From an uncultured Christensenella sp. (GTDB taxonomy: Bacteria; Bacillota_A; Clostridia; Christensenellales; Borkfalkiaceae): DNA of 64,000 nt. The position numbers and the translations under genes were made by a program. The DNA is taken from NCBI GenBank assembly GCA_910579295.1, contig CAJTTC010000003.1, positions 99,293 to 163,292 on the forward strand, given 5' to 3'. Positions 16,946-26,027 of the stretch are shown piece by piece. Each line of letters opens with the position of its first letter. Position 1 is the first letter of the stretch. Below the pieces are notes generated by a model. The model did no database searches. It was not told where the DNA came from and was given only the letters and a program-made list of their open reading frames with translations.

Positions 16946-18571
16946 ATGATTGAAAAGCAAAATAAACAGGCGGTGGCATTTGCAAGAAAAGTTACCGGAA
17001 AATATTTGAAAGCGATAAAATGCGACACGGAGCGTGACAGGGAAGTTTATTGCAAGTCTTCGACCGATTACTTTAACGCGTCGGAAGAAGAACTGATGAC
17101 ACTTTTGCTTAACGGCGACGATAACGCTTGTGCGCATTATGTTTTATGGCGCTTGCGGAATAATGCGATTACGGACAGTGATTTGACGTATCTTGACAAT
17201 GCGTTGGATAACATAAACTGCGATTGTGCGCTTATCGGGTGTTTTCTTTACGGCGATAAAAAAAGTCCGTATTATGACGAGAAAAAAGCCTATTATTGCT
17301 ATGCAATCACGGAGCAGTACGGCTTTACAAAAGCGCACAGAATATTGAAAAATTATGGTAAACGCGCAAAACTGATTGACGAAACCGATGACTTGGTTTT
17401 GTTTAATAAGCTAAAAATGTGGGTATCACAACTTAAACACAAATATTCCGCCTTCAGCGTGGACGTTGTTCCTGCGGGATGCTTTGACGTCGTCGATTAC
17501 AAAAACGCTTACTTTGTTACCGTGCGTTTGGAGCAGACCAACGGCTATCAGACAGATAAGGAAATCGTTTATTGCGCGTTTGTACGCGGCAGAGATAACG
17601 GCGCATATTTCGACAGATTGACCGATAATTTAATTGAAGCGTTTGAGATTATTGCGGGAAAGACCAATATACCGCAGGGCGAAATTTATGTTAAAGGAGA
17701 GCGCAAATACAATTACGGTGATGCAAAGCCGATGGTCATAGCAAAGAGCGATTCCGTCGATATACTTTCCGACGCGGAAATAAAAATTAAAATTTCGGAC
17801 GGCGAGCGGCTCGAAAGCAATATTTGTCCCGCTTGCGGCGGTACGCTAGGTGAAGACGGAGTATGCCTGTCTTGCGGCAATATCCGCGGCAAAGCAGACG
17901 GAATAGAAATTCGGCGTGCAAACGAACTCGAAGCTCTTATATGCACGCAATGCGGCAGCCCCATTGTGCTTGACGAAAACGGAAAGACCGCGTATTGCTC
18001 GGCGTGCGGGACGACTTTCATCGTAAAAGGTAACGCGCTCGACTGCACTGTGGGAGGCATAAACTACGAAAATATCCGCGCTGATATGCCGCAGGGATGC
18101 GAACTGCCCGATGTAAAGTTCGTGCGGGCGCGTATAGCGGACGGTAAAATCACCGCCGTAATGCCCGAAAGTTTTGAAGTGATGTCGGACGAATTGCGCC
18201 GTATAAAGTATCCCGCAAATGCGCCGCGTTACATATATACTACGCCCGACGCAACGGTGAATCTGAACGTGAATTTCGGCGGTTCGCTCAATAGCAAAGA
18301 CGTTGCGGCTTTCGGTAAGCAAATGCTCGCTATGTTGAAAAACTCGCTCTCTTCGGCAAAATTCGGGGAAGCGAAAATCATCGCGTCAAGCGGCAATATT
18401 TTCTTTGTCGATTTTATTTCCGCTGCCATTGACCAGCCTATATATAACGCAATGTTTTTCTTCTCGTTGGACGGGAAACAAGGTATCGGAAGTTGGAACT
18501 GTCTCGGTAAAGACAGATGGTATTGGGCGCCGATTTTCGAACACGCAATAAAAACTATGGAGTTTAACTAA
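16946..18571 (+). CDS. Protein with two central zinc ribbons, function unknown
   Basis: 541 residues. Residues 1-140 are helical, with a Sel1-like patch (ALIGCFLYGDKKSPYYDEKKA). Residues 160-270 form a mixed domain with no known motif. Two zinc ribbons follow: Cys294/297/307/310 and Cys333/336/351/354. Residues 370-541 are another alpha/beta domain (for example LNVNFGGSLNSKDVAAFGKQ). There are no membrane segments. It is followed 17 bases later by the SPFH/zinc-ribbon gene, so the two are probably one operon. Zinc-ribbon plus SPFH pairs recall Bacillus YdjG/YdjI, but equivalence is inference. ATG at 16946 is preceded by weak GAGATAAAAG. Confidence 0.8.
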   Translation: MIEKQNKQAVAFARKVTGKYLKAIKCDTERDREVYCKSSTDYFNASEEELMTLLLNGDDNACAHYVLWRLRNNAITDSDLTYLDNALDNINCDCALIGCFLYGDKKSPYYDEKKAYYCYAITEQYGFTKAHRILKNYGKRAKLIDETDDLVLFNKLKMWVSQLKHKYSAFSVDVVPAGCFDVVDYKNAYFVTVRLEQTNGYQTDKEIVYCAFVRGRDNGAYFDRLTDNLIEAFEIIAGKTNIPQGEIYVKGERKYNYGDAKPMVIAKSDSVDILSDAEIKIKISDGERLESNICPACGGTLGEDGVCLSCGNIRGKADGIEIRRANELEALICTQCGSPIVLDENGKTAYCSACGTTFIVKGNALDCTVGGINYENIRADMPQGCELPDVKFVRARIADGKITAVMPESFEVMSDELRRIKYPANAPRYIYTTPDATVNLNVNFGGSLNSKDVAAFGKQMLAMLKNSLSSAKFGEAKIIASSGNIFFVDFISAAIDQPIYNAMFFFSLDGKQGIGSWNCLGKDRWYWAPIFEHAIKTMEFN

Positions 18572-18588
18572 TAAAAGGAAATTCAGAT

Positions 18589-19575
18589 ATGGGAATGCTT
18601 AAAATAATAGAGCTGCACGCATTTGACGATGAAACGTTGGTGCAAAAGTTCGATATGAAAGACAACGTAATAAAAAAAGGGTCTTCGCTTACCGTGCGCG
18701 AAAGTCAAGTGGCTGTATTTTGCGACAAAGGTAAAACGGCGGATGTCTTCGGGGCGGGAACGTATAAACTCAACACCGACAGTTTGCCTGTTATAAGTAA
18801 GTTACTTGCCTGGAAATACGGATTTGAAACACCGTTCAAATCCGAGATTTATTTTGTTAACGTAAAGGAGATTACGGGAATACGGTGGGGAACGTCGAAT
18901 CCCGTTCCCGTACAAACAGAATACGGAATTATAAGAATCAGAGGAAACGGAGCATATTCGTTCAAAATTACAGTTCCCGAATTGTTTCTTACGTCGGTCG
19001 CGGGTATGGCGGAATGCTACGAGACGAACAAGTTGAATAAAGCATTGCGGACTTTGCTGGTGGGAAGCATTTCGTCTGCGTTTGCGACTTGTAACGTAAG
19101 CCTTTCGGATATGACGTCCAAATATGCCGAATTGAGTGAGGAGGTGAAAAAATCCGTTGCGGCACGTTGCGGCGAACTCGGCGTCACACTGACCGCATTC
19201 GACATAGAAAATCTTTCCGTTCCGCCCGAGTTGGAAAAAGCCGTAGACGAAAACGCAAGACTTGGGCTTATGCGAAATAATGTTGATGTGTATGCTAAAA
19301 TAGCGCAGGCAGACGCCTTAAAAGCGGCGGCAGGAAACGGGACGGCGGGGACGATTTTGGGCGTTGGCGTCGGTAGTGTGCTTGGCAAAGAAGTGATTTC
19401 GTCAAATACCATGTCGCCATCGGATATTTGCTCCGTATGCCGAAAACCTATTCAACCCGATAGCAAATTCTGCTCCGGATGCGGTAATCCCATTCCACGA
19501 TTTTGCTCTAAGTGCGGAAAGCCGATTGTCGCAGGTGCAAACTTTTGTCCCGAATGCGGGCAAAAGCTAAATTGA
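18589..19575 (+). CDS. SPFH-domain protein with C-terminal zinc ribbons (YdjI-like)
   Basis: 328 residues. Residues 1-240 match the SPFH fold of the YdjI-type 'virion core protein' family: VRESQVAVFCDKGKTADVFGAGTYKL near 36-61, then IRIRGNGAYSFKI. A Gly/Ala linker (GTAGTILGVGVGSVLG, 251-266) leads to two zinc ribbons: Cys281/284/295/298 and Cys306/309/320/323. SPFH proteins form membrane-associated oligomers; the Bacillus relative sits in the ydjFGHI unit with a PspA homologue. No PspA homologue is seen here. It begins 17 bases after the previous gene and its TGA overlaps the next ATG. Confidence 0.9.
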   Translation: MGMLKIIELHAFDDETLVQKFDMKDNVIKKGSSLTVRESQVAVFCDKGKTADVFGAGTYKLNTDSLPVISKLLAWKYGFETPFKSEIYFVNVKEITGIRWGTSNPVPVQTEYGIIRIRGNGAYSFKITVPELFLTSVAGMAECYETNKLNKALRTLLVGSISSAFATCNVSLSDMTSKYAELSEEVKKSVAARCGELGVTLTAFDIENLSVPPELEKAVDENARLGLMRNNVDVYAKIAQADALKAAAGNGTAGTILGVGVGSVLGKEVISSNTMSPSDICSVCRKPIQPDSKFCSGCGNPIPRFCSKCGKPIVAGANFCPECGQKLN

Positions 19576-20339
19576 TGATTTGGTATTATAAGCTATGTAA
19601 TGGCTGTAAGATAAACTGTAATTTAGCGGAGAAAACAGTGAACAAGAATACCATACACAAAATAATAAGTGACTTTGACGTAAAAGCTATACCGCCATTT
19701 TTTGATTTAGAAAAGTACGAAGCAGATTATGAAGTATCCCGTCATTTATTTAAGGCTTTACGTATTAGATATATTGTAAAATCAGAAGTTAAACATCCCG
19801 AAAAAGCAATCTACGTTAATTTTCATAAAAAATATTTTTCGGTAAGTATCTTCCGTAAAGTTATAGCGGTGAAAAAAGAAATTTTTCAGGATGATTATCA
19901 AAACTATGACGCTGTTGAAGATATATACAATAAGCTTCAATTGATTTGTAAAAATAAAGATAATATTGCAGACGACGAATTGATATTTGATAAATTGGAC
20001 GGACAAATTGAAAAATACAGCGAATTCAAAGGTATAAAATATCTTAATTCCGATGATTACAACGAAAAGAAAGAGTTGTTTTGGGTAATACATACGCAGT
20101 TGGTTAATTTAGAAAAAGACGGCAAAATTGCAAGAGAAAAAGGCAAAAAGCCAATAAATTACCTTCAGCAGATAATTGAAAATGACGGTCCCGAATTTTG
20201 TTACACAATAAAATTCAGACCGATATGGAACGATATGAGAGAATATCAAATCGGTTTGCGTAAGAGGAGAACCGTTACTAAAAAAACTGGAATGATGCTA
20301 TACTATAAATTTCAATTTATCCTTCCAAATAGTTTGTAG
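19575..20339 (+). CDS. Unrecognised AT-rich protein coupled to the SPFH gene
   Basis: I do not recognise this 254-residue protein. It is rich in Lys, Ile, Asn and Tyr and much AT-richer than the two genes before it, suggesting a different origin. Predicted mixed alpha/beta, no membrane segment; an N-terminal CNGCKINC patch has three cysteines. ATG at 19575 overlaps the preceding stop (TGATG), so translation is probably coupled; an in-frame upstream ATG at 19512 lies inside the SPFH gene and is less likely. A perfect terminator follows at 20341. It is probably the last member of the three-gene unit. Confidence 0.7.
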   Translation: MIWYYKLCNGCKINCNLAEKTVNKNTIHKIISDFDVKAIPPFFDLEKYEADYEVSRHLFKALRIRYIVKSEVKHPEKAIYVNFHKKYFSVSIFRKVIAVKKEIFQDDYQNYDAVEDIYNKLQLICKNKDNIADDELIFDKLDGQIEKYSEFKGIKYLNSDDYNEKKELFWVIHTQLVNLEKDGKIAREKGKKPINYLQQIIENDGPEFCYTIKFRPIWNDMREYQIGLRKRRTVTKKTGMMLYYKFQFILPNSL

Positions 20340-20340
20340 T

Positions 20341-20375
20341 AAAAGGCTCTCGAACATCTCGTTCGAGAGCCTTTT
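20341..20375. terminator. Perfect bidirectional terminator
   Basis: AAAAGGCTCTCGAAC (20341-20355), loop ATCTC, GTTCGAGAGCCTTTT (20361-20375): fifteen uninterrupted pairs with T-runs in both directions. It ends the plus-strand unit and probably the minus-strand glgB transcript. Confidence 0.95.
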
Positions 20376-20413
20376 GTCTCGCTTGAAAGTGCAACTCTTA
20401 AAAATTTAGTTTT

Positions 20414-20432
20414 TTTATTCCCTATGGGAATT
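20414..20432. repeat. 19-base palindromic repeat, copy 2
   Basis: Exact reverse complement of 11185-11203. It lies between the terminator at 20341-20375 and the 3' end of glgB, not beside an obvious mobile gene. Confidence 0.6.
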
Positions 20433-20459
20433 GCGCTGTCAGCCGCGTTTTTGTTGTGG

Positions 20460-22565
20460 TTAAGATTTTTTTGTAGTTGTTTTTGCCGCCGTCTTTTTGG
20501 GAGCAGTTGTTTTTGCCGTCGACTTTTTCGCAGTGGTTTTCTTGGCGGCAGGCTTTTTAGGAGCAAGCTCTTCGGGGAGCTCGGACTCGGGCACGTGCGA
20601 AGTATCCGACTTAGCCGCTTTGTGCGCCTTTGAAACGCGGGTGCGCTCCTTTTTCTCCTTCTTCAACTCCTCCTCGGTACTCTCGTGAAAGGGGATTTCA
20701 AATATTATCGCCTCATAAGGCTTCAATTTAAAGTTGAGCTTATACGGTCTGCCGTTGCAAAGCTCCTCGACCGCCTCCAAACACATATCCTCGTTGTCGT
20801 AACAGGTCGAGAATATGCGCCTGTATTTGCCCGAAACGGGCGCGCCCACGCCGTAGTAATCGTATGTAGCGGGCGTCATATTGCACACGAATATAAGTCC
20901 GTCGTTATAGTTCCACGGGTTGCGGCGGATAAAAGAGAATATCGAACGCTGTACGTCGCCGCTCTCTATCCACTCGAACGACTGGCTGTTAGTATCGTTG
21001 TACAGAACGGGTCTTTCCCTGTACAGATGCAGCAGCGCGCGGTAGCACTCCAAAACGCTCCTGTGGTCGGGATTGTCGCAGAGATGCCAATCGAGGCTGA
21101 CCTTATAGTACCACTCGTTAATCTGAGCGAAGTCCTGACCCATAAACAGCAGTTTTTTGCCGGGGTGTCCCATCATCATCGTATAGAAGCACTTCAAGCC
21201 GTTGAGCTTATCCGTGTGATTTCCGGGCATCTTCGTGTACATACTGCCCTTGCCGTACACAACCTCGTCGTGCGAGAGCACAAGCTGATAATGCTCGTTG
21301 AAGATGTATTCAAACGTGTGCGTCATTAAATAGTGGTGATATTTGCGATAAACGGGGTCTTTTTTAATATAGCTGAGCGTGTCGTTCATCCAGCCCATAT
21401 TCCACTTCAAGCCGAAGCCCAGACCGCCCTCCTTTGCAGGAGCGGTTATGCCGTTTATAATCGAGCTGTCCTCGGCTATCATATAAGCGTCGGTGCGCGC
21501 ACGCAGAACGCTGTTTAAGTGGCGGAAAAACTCGAAGCTCTCCAAATTCCATTCGCCGCCGTCCTTGTTGGGACGCCACTCCTGTCTGCCGAACGACGAA
21601 AACAGCATTGCGGCAACGGCGTCGACGCGCAGTGCGTCGATATGGTATTTATTAACCCAGAAGAACGCCGAGGCAATCAGGAAGTTGGAAACTTCGGGTC
21701 TGCCCAAATCGAAAGCCTTAGTGCCCCACTCGGGATATTCGGCGCGCAACGGGTCGGAGTACTCATATAGCGGCTTGCCGTCAAAGTTGGCAAGTCCGAA
21801 ATCGTCCTTGGGGAAGTGCGCGGGAACCCAATCGAGAATTACGCCTATGCCGTGCTGATGCAGATAGTCGACGAAATACATAAAGTCCTGCGGCGAGCCG
21901 TAGCGCGCGGTGGGGCAGAAATAGCCCGTCACCTGATAGCCCCAGCTCGGGTCGAACGGATACTCGCAAATGCCCATCACCTCTACGTGCGTATAGCCCA
22001 TATATTCGACGTATTCGCAAAGCTCGTGAGCCAAACGTCGGTAGTCGAGAAATTGGTCCTCGTCCCACCACATTTCGGTGTTCTTCTTCCAGCTGCCGAG
22101 GTGCACTTCGTACACTGCCATAGGCTTTTCAAGGTAGTTTTCGCCCTTCTTAGCCTTCATATACTCGCCGTCGCCCCAGGTATAGTCGTTGAGATTTGTG
22201 ACTATGGAAGCGTTGGCGGAGCGCTTTTCACTGCCGAACTCGTAAGGGTCGATTTTGCAGACCTCGCTTCCGTCGGCGCGGACTATTAAAAATTTGTACT
22301 TGTCGCCCTCGCGCATTCCGGGGACGAACAGCTCCCATATGCAGTCGTCCACCTTTTCCATTATGTCGCGCCAGGGCGTCCAGCCGTTGCCGTCGGACAC
22401 AACGCAGATTGCGCGCGCGTTAGGCGCCCAGACTACGAAATGCGTGCCGCGTACGCCGTCCACCTCGCGGATATGCGCGCCCATCTTTTCGTACAGCTCG
22501 TAGTGAGTACCGCGGTGAAAGAGATACCTGTCGAGCTCGCCGAAAAACCTTTTTTCTTTATCCAT
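20460..22565 (-). CDS. glgB: 1,4-alpha-glucan branching enzyme with Lys/Ala-rich tail
   Basis: Makes alpha-1,6 branches in glycogen. 701 residues: CBM48-like N-terminal domain (about 35-125), GH13 barrel (about 145-510) and C-terminal beta domain. The four GH13 regions are present: DWVPAHF, DALRVDAV (nucleophile Asp), IAEDSS (acid Glu) and LSHDEV. After the normal end (EIFEIPFHEST-like, near 640) comes a charged linker and a histone-H1-like tail of KKTTAKKS/KKTAAK units over roughly the last 35 residues, not usual for GlgB. ATG at 22565 follows AGGGGGG. It is 66 bases after the GH13 amylase and probably in one operon. Confidence 0.95.
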   Translation of the reverse strand: MDKEKRFFGELDRYLFHRGTHYELYEKMGAHIREVDGVRGTHFVVWAPNARAICVVSDGNGWTPWRDIMEKVDDCIWELFVPGMREGDKYKFLIVRADGSEVCKIDPYEFGSEKRSANASIVTNLNDYTWGDGEYMKAKKGENYLEKPMAVYEVHLGSWKKNTEMWWDEDQFLDYRRLAHELCEYVEYMGYTHVEVMGICEYPFDPSWGYQVTGYFCPTARYGSPQDFMYFVDYLHQHGIGVILDWVPAHFPKDDFGLANFDGKPLYEYSDPLRAEYPEWGTKAFDLGRPEVSNFLIASAFFWVNKYHIDALRVDAVAAMLFSSFGRQEWRPNKDGGEWNLESFEFFRHLNSVLRARTDAYMIAEDSSIINGITAPAKEGGLGFGLKWNMGWMNDTLSYIKKDPVYRKYHHYLMTHTFEYIFNEHYQLVLSHDEVVYGKGSMYTKMPGNHTDKLNGLKCFYTMMMGHPGKKLLFMGQDFAQINEWYYKVSLDWHLCDNPDHRSVLECYRALLHLYRERPVLYNDTNSQSFEWIESGDVQRSIFSFIRRNPWNYNDGLIFVCNMTPATYDYYGVGAPVSGKYRRIFSTCYDNEDMCLEAVEELCNGRPYKLNFKLKPYEAIIFEIPFHESTEEELKKEKKERTRVSKAHKAAKSDTSHVPESELPEELAPKKPAAKKTTAKKSTAKTTAPKKTAAKTTTKKS

Positions 22566-22631
22566 TTTATATTCCCCCCTGCAATGTTTTTTATTTTATG
22601 ATACGAAGCAGCGCAAAACGCTTTTTCATAT

Positions 22632-24668
22632 TCATTCCTCAATGAATTTTTTCGTATACACGCATGCGGATTTGGACGGCAGACTTATAAGCGTTCTGCC
22701 GAACTTCACCTCCGCCGTCTGCGCAAAACTGCCGTTGTCGCCGAGCGCATAGGCAAGTTTAAGCTCGTCCGTGCGCTTGCCCGTAACAATCCACACGGGC
22801 AGAGTCACCGCTATGTCTTTGTTACTGCAATTGATAGTTATTATAGCGCAGTCCTCGCCGTCGAAGCGCGCGTAAGAAATATAGCCGTTGCCCGCGTCCA
22901 AAGGTTTAAGCGAGCCCAACCTCAGACAGTGTATCTTTTTGCGCAGGGCAATAGCGCTCTTGTGCACGTTGTAAACTTCCCAATCCTCATTGCCCCAGGG
23001 ATATGTGCGCCGACTGTCGGGATCGGTCCAGCCGACCTGTCCGACCTCGTCGCCGTAATACAGAGCGGGACTGCCCACCCAGGTCATCTGAATGAGCACG
23101 GCAAGGTAGAGCACGCGCTTATCGACGCCCTCGCCCGCCGCGTTTCCGCCCAGGGCTCTGAGCGTGCCGACCGTTCCGTTAGTGCGCGTTAAAAAGCGGG
23201 AATGGTCGTGATTTGACAGCTGATTAATCGCACAGTCAAGAGCGGGACGGGGCAGGCGCGCACTGTTTTTGATCATCGCCTCGAAGAACGCTCTGCCGTC
23301 GTACAGCTTGCCGTAATCAATCGAATAAGAATGCTTTTCCATACCCGTCAGAAACCAGGTTACGGGCTCCATAAACGCGTCGTAATTCATTACGGAATCC
23401 CACTCGCCGCCGTTGAGCCACGCCGAGGGGTCGCCGTAGTGCTCGGCAAAGACGAACGCCTGCGGATTAGCTTCGCGTACGCGCTCTTTGAACGTTTTCC
23501 AGAATTTGTGATTAAACTTGGAACTGTGACCCAGATCCGCCGCCACGTCCAGCCGCCAGCCGTCGGCGTTGAAGGGCGCGCCGACCCACCTTTCGCCCAC
23601 CTGCCAAATCTTTTCGCACAATTCGGCGCTCTTTTCGTAGTTGAGCTTGGGAAGCGTGACGTGATCCCACCACCCCTCGTACGGGCTGTCGCTTATGCGC
23701 GGTTTGCTGAATTTGAAGTAATTGCGGTAGGGGCTGTCGACCGACTGATAAGCGCCCTTTTCATAGCCGTCTTTGTTGAGATATATACCCTCTCTGTCCA
23801 TCCATTTATGGAAAGAACCGCAGTGATTGAACACGCCGTCCACCACTACTTTTATGCCCATACCGTGCATCTTTTCTATGAGGCGGGCAAAGTACTCGTT
23901 GGACTTTTCAAGATTTGTCCTGCTTGTCACTCTGCGGATATACTTGGGCGCGTAGCCGTTGTGCGTCTCCCAGCCCTGCATATAGTGGTCGACGTCGTCC
24001 TCGATTACGGCGAGATGCGGGTCGATATAGTCGTAGTCCTGCGTATCGTACTTATGGTTTGACGGCGATATGAAGAGCGGATTGAAATATACCGCTTCTA
24101 CGCCCAGCTCCTTTAAATAACCGAGCTTTTGCTCGACGCCCTGCAAGTCGCCGCCGTAAAAGCAGTTTACGTCCATCGCATCGGGAATTTTACTCCAATC
24201 GCGTATTCTGCGCGAATGTCCGCCCGTGTAGAAGTACTCGTTGTCCTCGACGTCGTTGTCGGGATTGCCGTTGCAGAAGCGGTCGCAGTAAATCTGATAA
24301 AATACACTGCCCCTCGCCCACTCGGGCACGCTCTGATTGGGCGCGAACGAGAAATTAAATTCCTCCTGATTGTTCGTGACCGCTCCCGTACGGTTGTAAA
24401 ACAGCTCGTCGTCATCGTCAACCAGCTTAAAAAAATAACTTACGGGCTTTAAACCGCAAGTAAAAGTTACTGCGTAAAAGTCGAAGCTCTCGTCGCGTCT
24501 TGCGAGCTTTTTCATAACCCGCGCTTTGCCGTTTATGATTGCATACGCCTTATTTACGTCGTTTCTAAGCGTGCGGAAAATGAGCGTTACCCTGTCGCCC
24601 GTCTTGGGCTCGTACGGCGTTTTAAAGCTCTCCGTTTCGTCTGTGAATAATGCCTGTCTGTTAATCAT
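22632..24668 (-). CDS. GH13 alpha-amylase, neopullulanase/cyclomaltodextrinase type
   Basis: 678 residues, no signal peptide, so intracellular hydrolysis of maltodextrins or cyclodextrins is expected. An N-terminal CBM34-like beta domain (about 10-110) precedes the barrel, a mark of GH13_20 enzymes. Catalytic regions: DGVFNHCG, GWRLDVA (nucleophile Asp), FAEHYGD (acid Glu) and LSNHDHSR. The MGNG-like entry motif appears as FYGGDLQGV. It is the first gene of a two-gene unit with glgB, linking glycogen turnover and branching. ATG at 24668 lies after a strong promoter (24691-24719). Exact substrate cannot be told from motifs. Confidence 0.92.
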   Translation of the reverse strand: MINRQALFTDETESFKTPYEPKTGDRVTLIFRTLRNDVNKAYAIINGKARVMKKLARRDESFDFYAVTFTCGLKPVSYFFKLVDDDDELFYNRTGAVTNNQEEFNFSFAPNQSVPEWARGSVFYQIYCDRFCNGNPDNDVEDNEYFYTGGHSRRIRDWSKIPDAMDVNCFYGGDLQGVEQKLGYLKELGVEAVYFNPLFISPSNHKYDTQDYDYIDPHLAVIEDDVDHYMQGWETHNGYAPKYIRRVTSRTNLEKSNEYFARLIEKMHGMGIKVVVDGVFNHCGSFHKWMDREGIYLNKDGYEKGAYQSVDSPYRNYFKFSKPRISDSPYEGWWDHVTLPKLNYEKSAELCEKIWQVGERWVGAPFNADGWRLDVAADLGHSSKFNHKFWKTFKERVREANPQAFVFAEHYGDPSAWLNGGEWDSVMNYDAFMEPVTWFLTGMEKHSYSIDYGKLYDGRAFFEAMIKNSARLPRPALDCAINQLSNHDHSRFLTRTNGTVGTLRALGGNAAGEGVDKRVLYLAVLIQMTWVGSPALYYGDEVGQVGWTDPDSRRTYPWGNEDWEVYNVHKSAIALRKKIHCLRLGSLKPLDAGNGYISYARFDGEDCAIITINCSNKDIAVTLPVWIVTGKRTDELKLAYALGDNGSFAQTAEVKFGRTLISLPSKSACVYTKKFIEE

Positions 24669-24690
24669 AATCTGTCCTTACTACCATTGA

Positions 24691-24719
24691 ATTATATCAT
24701 ATCAAAGCGGTAAAGTCAA
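24691..24719 (-). promoter_or_regulatory. Promoter of the amylase-glgB unit
   Basis: Minus-strand TTGACT (24719-24714) and TATAAT (24696-24691) with a 17-base spacer. The start site falls within about 20 bases of the ATG, giving a very short leader. Confidence 0.85.
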
Positions 24720-24753
24720 TAAGTATTATTGATTGAAACTGCAATTTATGCCG

Positions 24754-24782
24754 TTGACAAGAGGTCGGCGGTGTGATAATAT
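24754..24782 (+). promoter_or_regulatory. Promoter of the YitT-family gene
   Basis: TTGACA (24754-24759) and TAATAT (24777-24782), 17-base spacer, divergent from the amylase promoter. Confidence 0.8.
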
Positions 24783-24833
24783 TATATGGCTTGAACAAGC
24801 AATATAAAAAAAAGCGGAGCTTAATATTTTACT

Positions 24834-25892
24834 ATGGAGCAATTGCAACCCACCGAGGAGCAGACTAACGGGCAAATCGACGACGGGCAGACTAACGGAG
24901 AACAGGCTGTCGGGCAAACCGCCGAGGTACAGCCGACGGAGCAAAATCCGCAACCTGCCGAACCCGCCGCACGCCACAAAAAGTTATGGCGTAAGCCCAC
25001 AAAGAAGGAAGTTTTACACGAGCTTGTCACCTGGCTGTTAATGACCGTGGGCACAATTTTAGTTGCGGGCGGAGTTTACTTTTTTAAAGCTCCCAACCAC
25101 TTCGCAACGGGCGGAGTAAGCGGTCTTTCAATCGTGCTCGCCAAATTCGTGCCGCTGAACCAATCGACCTTGGTTATGATTATCAACGTGCTGTTGCTTA
25201 TCGTGGGATTTATATTTCTGGGCAAGGGCTGTACGTTGCGCACGGCGTATTGCTCGGTGATGTACTCGCTTGAAAACTTTCTGCTTGAAAGATATTTGCC
25301 GATAGAGCTTATTACGAAAAACAATCCGACCGCCGACGGGCTCTTCACGCTTACAAACGAACCGCTTATGGAGCTTGTGTACGCGATGCTTCTTACGGGT
25401 ATCGGAAGCGCGATAATGTTCAACTGCCGCGCGTCCTCGGGCGGAACGGACATAATAGCGCTCATACTCAAAAAGTTTACGAAGCTCAACACGGGCAAGG
25501 CGCTTCTGATAACAGACGCGGCAATAGCCTTTTCGACCTTTTTCACGTTCGGCGTACAGGCGGGACTGTTTTCCATTCTCGGTCTGTTCTCCAAGGCGTT
25601 CATAATCGACGGCGTAATCGAAAACATCGGCAAGACAAAATACATTACGATTATTACCGCCACTCCCGAAAAGATAGGCGCGTATATACTTGAAACAATG
25701 AAGCGCGACTACACGAGCTATAAGGCGACGGGCGGCTATACGGGCGCGGAAAAGACGGTTTTAATTACGGTGTGCAAGCGCGGCGAAGCGTTAAAGCTGA
25801 AAATTATGGCCAAAAAGCTCGACCCCGTTTCGTTTATTATAATTACGGACGCCAACGAAATTTTGGGCAAGGGTTTCAGAGAAACGCTATAA
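24834..25892 (+). CDS. YitT-family membrane protein with disordered N-terminus
   Basis: 352 residues. Residues 1-50 are a disordered, Gln/Thr/Glu-rich extension that the usual ~280-residue family members lack. About five membrane segments follow (near 65-85, 95-115, 120-140, 180-200, 220-250). A C-terminal cytoplasmic DUF2179-like domain (about 270-350) contains KRDYTSYKATGGYTGAEKTV and DANEILGKGF. The family is widespread in Firmicutes, but its substrate is unknown. ATG at 24834 follows AGCGGAG by about 14 bases. It stands alone; downstream is repeat-rich non-coding DNA. Confidence 0.9.
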   Translation: MEQLQPTEEQTNGQIDDGQTNGEQAVGQTAEVQPTEQNPQPAEPAARHKKLWRKPTKKEVLHELVTWLLMTVGTILVAGGVYFFKAPNHFATGGVSGLSIVLAKFVPLNQSTLVMIINVLLLIVGFIFLGKGCTLRTAYCSVMYSLENFLLERYLPIELITKNNPTADGLFTLTNEPLMELVYAMLLTGIGSAIMFNCRASSGGTDIIALILKKFTKLNTGKALLITDAAIAFSTFFTFGVQAGLFSILGLFSKAFIIDGVIENIGKTKYITIITATPEKIGAYILETMKRDYTSYKATGGYTGAEKTVLITVCKRGEALKLKIMAKKLDPVSFIIITDANEILGKGFRETL

Positions 25893-25984
25893 TTTACCAT
25901 TTGGCTTCCTCTTATTCACTTCGCCCTTACCCTTGCCTTCCCCTTGAAAACGTGAGAGTAAGAGGCTCGCGCCCATACCCTTGA

Positions 25985-26027
25985 CTTACTCCCCCTTCCC
26001 AATGGGGAGGCTCCGCGCAAGCGGCGG
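25985..26027 (+). repeat. Dispersed repeat, family A, copy 2
   Basis: CTTACTCCCCCTTCCC-AAT-GGGGAGG pairs as a stem, then CTCCGCGCAAGCGGCGG forms a second hairpin with a GCAA loop. It matches 10910-10949 closely; a shorter relative occurs near 44075-44100. The rest of the 25893-26226 gap holds pyrimidine-rich sequence, a weak hairpin at 26139-26165, and no gene. Confidence 0.6.
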
